Source: Streptomyces sp. DH37 (lineage in GTDB: Bacteria > Actinomycetota > Actinomycetes > Streptomycetales > Streptomycetaceae). Taken from it: a stretch of DNA of 43,262 bases. Location of the stretch: positions 1 through 43,262 of the forward strand of contig NZ_JARVKV010000061.1 of assembly GCF_029813835.1 (NCBI RefSeq), in the 5' to 3' direction. Below, one piece after another: positions 39,830-43,262 of this stretch. Below the pieces are notes generated by a model. The model saw only the letters and a list, made by a program, of their open reading frames with translations, made no database searches and had not been told where the DNA came from. Each line of letters begins with the position of its first letter. The first letter of the stretch is position 1. A program made the position numbers and the translations under genes.

Positions 39830-40941
39830 TCGCTCGCCACCTCTCGCAGTCGTTCGGCCGCGGTCTCGGGCGGCACGTCGTTGATGAAGACCCCCATGCC
39901 GGATTCCGAGCCCGCCAGGTACTTCAGCTTCCCGGACGTGCGGCGGATCGTGAAGAGTTCCAGGTGGAGGGCGAAGTCCGCCCGCCCGGACCACTCCCGT
40001 TCACCCTCCGGGCCCAGCGGCGCCTGGTGCCAGCCGGAGATGTACGGCGTCGGCGGCTCGCCGGGGCCGAAGATCCGGTCGAAGCGCCGCAGCAGCTCCA
40101 GGTAGACCCCGGGGAGCTCGGCGCGGGCGTCCTCGTCCAGCGCCGTCAGGTCCGGCACCCGCCGCCGGGGGTAGAGGTGCACCTCGTACGGCCAGCGCGC
40201 GGCGTGCGGCACGAAGGCGGTCCAGTGCCCGGCGTCCAGCACCACGCGCCGCCCGTCGGCGCGCTCGGCGGCGACGACGTCGTCGAAGAGGTTGCCGCCG
40301 GTGCGCTCCCGGTGGGCGGCGGCCGAGCGCAGCGTCCGCGCGGTGCGCGGGGTGACGAAGGGGTAGGCGTAGATCTGGCCGTGGGGGTGGCCGAGGGTGA
40401 CGCCGATCTCCCGGCCCCGGTTCTCGAAGCAGAACACCTGGCGGACGCCGGGCAGCGCCGACAGTTCGGCGGTGCGGTCGGTCCAGGCGTCCACGACCAG
40501 GGCCGCCCGCTCCTCGGTGAGGTCGGCGAAGGACGCCTCGTGGTCGGAGGTGAAGCACACCACCTCGCAGCGCCCGGCGCCCGGGGCGCGCGGGAGGAGA
40601 CCGCCGTCGTCCTCCGCCTCCGCCGGCCCCGGGGGGCCCGCCAGGGACGGGAAGCGGTTCTCGAAGACGGCCACCTCGTAGTCCTCGGCCGGAACCTCCG
40701 TCAGACGGCCGTTCCGGGACGGGCAGAGCGGGCACTCGTCGGCCGGCGGGTGGTACGTACGGGCCTGGCGGTGCGCGGTGACGGCGACCCACTCGTCGAG
40801 CAACGGGTCGTGGCGGATCTCCGACGCCGTGGCCACGGCGTCCAGGGGGCGCCGGTCCACGGCATCGCGTCCCGCGGCATCGCGAACGTCGTAGTACACG
40901 AGTTCGCGACCGTCGGCGAGGCGGGTCGAGGTCTTTTTCAC
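39826..40941 (-). CDS. galT: Galactose-1-phosphate uridylyltransferase
   Basis: 371 aa from GTG 40939-40941, with GGGAGA 8 nt upstream; the frame runs 17 codons further but through the promoter. Exchanges UMP between UDP-glucose and galactose-1-phosphate. Active-site HPH is at 185-187 (GHPHGQIYAYPF), with H187 the nucleophile that is uridylylated; zinc ligands probably C70 and C73 (ECPLCPS). First gene of galT-galE-galK, preceded by a promoter with phased repeats. Confidence 0.97.
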   Translation of the reverse strand: MKKTSTRLADGRELVYYDVRDAAGRDAVDRRPLDAVATASEIRHDPLLDEWVAVTAHRQARTYHPPADECPLCPSRNGRLTEVPAEDYEVAVFENRFPSLAGPPGPAEAEDDGGLLPRAPGAGRCEVVCFTSDHEASFADLTEERAALVVDAWTDRTAELSALPGVRQVFCFENRGREIGVTLGHPHGQIYAYPFVTPRTARTLRSAAAHRERTGGNLFDDVVAAERADGRRVVLDAGHWTAFVPHAARWPYEVHLYPRRRVPDLTALDEDARAELPGVYLELLRRFDRIFGPGEPPTPYISGWHQAPLGPEGEREWSGRADFALHLELFTIRRTSGKLKYLAGSESGMGVFINDVPPETAAERLREVASE

Positions 40942-40954
40942 GTGGGGTCTCCCT

Positions 40955-41011
40955 ATACTACGACCCAAACATAATCGAACATAAAAAACCATGAGTGAAC
41001 ATTGACGTCAA
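40955..41011 (-). promoter_or_regulatory. gal operon promoter with four 10-bp-phased repeats
   Basis: On the minus strand, TTATGT (40984-40979), an 18-bp spacer and TAGTAT (40960-40955) give a promoter 13 nt before the galT start. In plus orientation AAACAT, GAACAT, AACCAT and GAACAT end at 40972, 40982, 40992 and 41002, exactly 10 bp apart, and are followed by the palindrome TTGACGTCAA (41002-41011). The region also serves the divergent symporter gene. This looks like a repeated operator on one face of the helix; direct repeats have been described at the S. lividans galP1 promoter. Confidence 0.65.
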
Positions 41012-41058
41012 GGGACCACCCCACAACGGCCCCGTCACGCCATGGAGGCGACCTGCTC

Positions 41059-42732
41059 ATGCCGTCGTACCAGTTGGCCCAGGATCTCCGGCTCCCCACG
41101 AACGCCCTCGACTACACGATCCTGGCCATCTACTTCATCGTCGTCCTGGGCGTCGGGTTCGCCGCCCGGCGCAGCATCAAGACCAGCCTGGACTTCTTCC
41201 TCTCCGGCCGCTCGCTGCCCGCCTGGGTCACCGGCCTCGCCTTCATCGCGGCCAACCTCGGCGCCCTGGAGATCCTGGGCATGGCGGCCAACGGCGCGCA
41301 GTACGGCGTCTACACCGTGCACTGGTACTGGGTGGGCGCCATCCCGGCCATGGTCTTCCTGGGCCTGGTGATGATGCCCTTCTACTACGGGTCCCGGGTG
41401 CGCTCGGTCCCCGAGTTCCTGCTGCACCGCTTCGGGCCCTCGTCCCACCTGCTCAGCGGCATCCTCTTCTCGGCCGCCTCGGTGCTGATCGCGGGCGTCA
41501 ACCTCTATGCGCTGGCGATCGTGCTGGAGGCGCTGCTGGGCTGGCCGCAGTGGGTGTCCATCGTGGTCTCGGGCCTGTTCGTCCTGCTCTACATCACCCT
41601 GGGCGGCCTGTCCTCGGCCATCTACAACGAGGTCGTGCAGTTCTTCGTCATCCTGGCCGGGCTGATCCCGCTGACCGTCCTCGCCCTGGTCCGCGTGGGC
41701 GGCTGGAGCGGGCTGCGCGACTCGCTCACCGCCTCGCAGGGCGGCAACTTCGTCTCCGCCTGGGGCGGGACCGGCATCGGCTCGGACAACCCGCTGGGAG
41801 CCAACTGGCTCACCATCGTGCTCGGCCTCGGCTTCGCCCTGAGCTTCGGCTACTGGACGACGAACTTCGCCGAGGTCCAGCGCGCCCTCTCCGCCAAGAA
41901 CCTCTCCGCCGCCCAGCGCACCCCGCTGATCGCCGCCTTCCCCAAGATCTTCATCCCGGCGATCGTCGTCATCCCCGGTCTGGTCGCGCTGGTGGTGGCG
42001 CCGGACATCGGGCCGGGCAGCGGTCTGGAGTACAACGAGGCGGTCCCCCTGCTGATGCGGGACCTGCTGCCCAACGGCGTGCTGGGCATCGCGGTGACCG
42101 GTCTGCTCGCCGCCTTCATGGCCGGCATGGCCGCCAACGTCTCCGCCTTCAACACCGTCTTCACCCACGACATCTGGAGGGCCTACCTGGTCAGGGGCCG
42201 CCCCGACGCGTACTACGTGACCACCGCCCGCGTGGTCACGGCCGTCGGCGTGCTGCTGGGCATGGGGACGGCGTTCATCGCGGCGACGTTCAGCAACATC
42301 ATGAACTACCTCCAGACGCTGTTCTCCTTCTTCAACGTGCCGCTGTTCACCGTCTTCATCATCGGCATGTTCTGGAAGCGGATGACGGCCGCCGCCGGCT
42401 TCTGGGGGCTGCTGGCGGGCACGCTCTCGGCGATGGTCAACTACTTCTGGTTCTACCGGGGCGGGCTGGTCGACATCCCCTCCGACCAGGGCGCCAACTT
42501 CGTCTCGGCCATCGTCGCCTTCGTCGTCGGCGCGATCGTCGTGGTCGTCCTCACCCCGTTCACCAAACCCAAGCCCGTCGAGCGGCTGGCCGGCCTGGTG
42601 TACGGCACCCGGGCCCCGGGCGTGGCCGAGCCCCCGGCCGCGGGCGACGAGGCCTGGTACCGCCGGCCCGCGCTGCTGGGCTGGGGCGCCATCGTCCTCG
42701 CCGCCCTCTGCTACATCCCGTTCTCCTTCTGA
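41059..42732 (+). CDS. Sodium:solute symporter (SSS/SGLT family)
   Basis: 557 aa from ATG 41059; GGAGG lies 10 nt upstream, and an earlier TTG in frame is less likely. Some 13-14 membrane helices are visible. The core has the family-typical start (ILAIYFIVVLGVGFAARR), GRSLPAWVTGLAFIAANLGALEI split at the discontinuous first core helix, and QTLFSFFNVPLFTVFIIGMFWKR near 420-445. SSS proteins couple Na+ entry to uptake of sugars, amino acids or other solutes. Divergent from galT across a shared promoter, so import of galactose or a galactoside is the best guess (inference). A small membrane protein gene follows after 51 bp. Confidence 0.93.
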   Translation: MPSYQLAQDLRLPTNALDYTILAIYFIVVLGVGFAARRSIKTSLDFFLSGRSLPAWVTGLAFIAANLGALEILGMAANGAQYGVYTVHWYWVGAIPAMVFLGLVMMPFYYGSRVRSVPEFLLHRFGPSSHLLSGILFSAASVLIAGVNLYALAIVLEALLGWPQWVSIVVSGLFVLLYITLGGLSSAIYNEVVQFFVILAGLIPLTVLALVRVGGWSGLRDSLTASQGGNFVSAWGGTGIGSDNPLGANWLTIVLGLGFALSFGYWTTNFAEVQRALSAKNLSAAQRTPLIAAFPKIFIPAIVVIPGLVALVVAPDIGPGSGLEYNEAVPLLMRDLLPNGVLGIAVTGLLAAFMAGMAANVSAFNTVFTHDIWRAYLVRGRPDAYYVTTARVVTAVGVLLGMGTAFIAATFSNIMNYLQTLFSFFNVPLFTVFIIGMFWKRMTAAAGFWGLLAGTLSAMVNYFWFYRGGLVDIPSDQGANFVSAIVAFVVGAIVVVVLTPFTKPKPVERLAGLVYGTRAPGVAEPPAAGDEAWYRRPALLGWGAIVLAALCYIPFSF

Positions 42733-42783
42733 GCGCCCCGCGCACCGCACACCGGCACCGCACACCGAAGGATGTGATCCACC

Positions 42784-43203
42784 GTGACGAACGGCACCAA
42801 CGGCACCGACGGTCCGCACGGCGCCCACGAGTACCGGGGCCCGGGGGACTCCCGCGGCCCGGACGGAACCGGCGGAACCGGCGGCCTGGGCGAGGACTGG
42901 CGGGAGGAGGAGCTGGAGCTGGAGGCGACCTCGGCCAGCGCCGCCCGGCTGTTCGACATCCGCCGCGTCATCGGCCTCCTGTTCGTGATCTACGGCGTCC
43001 TGGTCACCGTCGCCGGGTTCTTCGTCTCCGACGCGGACCTGGCCAAGGCCCAGGACATCAACATCAACCTCTGGACCGGACTGGCGATGCTCGCCCTGGG
43101 ACTGCTGTTCCTGCTCTGGCTGCGGCTGAGCCCGACGGTCCCGCCGCCCCCGCGCCGGGCGCAGGAGGACGGCCCGGGGGCCGCGCCGCCCGCCGGGGGG
43201 TGA
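42784..43203 (+). CDS. Small two-helix membrane protein next to the symporter
   Basis: 139 aa, GTG start (42784). The N-terminal 45 residues are Gly/Asp/Asn-rich and disordered; a short acidic segment (REEELELEATSASAAR) leads into two membrane helices at about 62-81 and 95-113, followed by a Pro-rich tail. No family I can name. Symporters of this class often have a small membrane partner encoded downstream (compare DUF485 with acetate symporters), and the 51-bp spacing suggests co-transcription; a role as symporter subunit is inference. Confidence 0.8.
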   Translation: MTNGTNGTDGPHGAHEYRGPGDSRGPDGTGGTGGLGEDWREEELELEATSASAARLFDIRRVIGLLFVIYGVLVTVAGFFVSDADLAKAQDININLWTGLAMLALGLLFLLWLRLSPTVPPPPRRAQEDGPGAAPPAGG

Positions 43204-43241
43204 GCCGCGGGGACACCGCGCGGGACGCGGGTGCGGGGCCG

Positions 43242-43262
43242 GGCCGGGGGATCAGCCCGGCC
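43242..43262 (+). terminator. Terminator after the symporter operon (cut by the window end)
   Basis: GGCCGGG (43242-43248) pairs with CCCGGCC (43256-43262) around a 7-nt loop, 39 nt after the last stop codon. The stem may continue beyond the window. Confidence 0.65.

Overview
The window is a GC-rich actinobacterial chromosome segment, almost certainly from a Streptomyces or a close relative. The signs are strong third-position G/C bias on both strands, many GTG starts, tight 4-nt GTGA/ATGA gene overlaps, U-poor GC hairpins as terminators, and a run of genes (mfd, tRNA-Gln, glmU-prs-rplY-pth, ppc, a desaturase with a TetR gene, tam/tamR, galTEK) that I recall as a conserved Streptomyces core neighbourhood. 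I see no insertion sequence, integrase, phage gene or CRISPR array.

Layout. (1) 1-6.9 kb, minus strand: an ATP-grasp ligase, a CocE-type hydrolase and a GNAT acetyltransferase, then a GT2 glycosyltransferase and a polysialyltransferase-like protein. This is the most accessory-looking left part. (2) 7.1-16.5 kb, minus strand: aldo/keto reductase, mfd, a MacB/FtsX-type ABC exporter pair, tRNA-Gln(UUG), and an HTH protein with a LAGLIDADG-like motif lying 7 nt from the tRNA. (3) 16.7-22.8 kb: an orphan sensor kinase, then a divergent polymorphic-toxin-type locus. The minus arm is a YwqJ-like deaminase plus SUKH-3. The plus arm is a WHH nuclease fused to SUKH-1, then an Imm35-like/linker/deaminase/SUKH-4 fusion. 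None of these four proteins shows a signal peptide or a secretion-type N-terminal module. (4) 23.1-30.1 kb, plus strand: a DivIVA-like coiled-coil protein, glmU, prs, rplY, pth, a small membrane protein and a sortase-anchored surface protein with Thr-rich repeats. (5) 30.2-36.5 kb: ppc; a desaturase-TetR operon preceded by a double operator; tam and tamR diverging across a MarR-type palindrome. (6) 36.5-43.2 kb: an orphan NarL-type regulator with an unusual receiver, the translationally coupled galT-galE-galK operon, and a divergent sodium:solute symporter with a small membrane partner.

How the genes work together. galT/E/K form the Leloir pathway and the divergent symporter is a plausible sugar importer; their shared promoter region carries four 10-bp-phased repeats. 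glmU (UDP-GlcNAc), prs (PRPP), rplY and pth are housekeeping. The unusual part is 18.1-22.8 kb, where predicted nucleic-acid-targeting enzymes and SUKH-type immunity domains are encoded as adjacent genes and also fused within single polypeptides. That is my best candidate for an uncharacterised system. A second unusual signal is at 3381-3480, where 15-bp tandem units and an upstream complementary arm could form two alternative hairpins, one of which covers the ribosome binding site of the GNAT gene.
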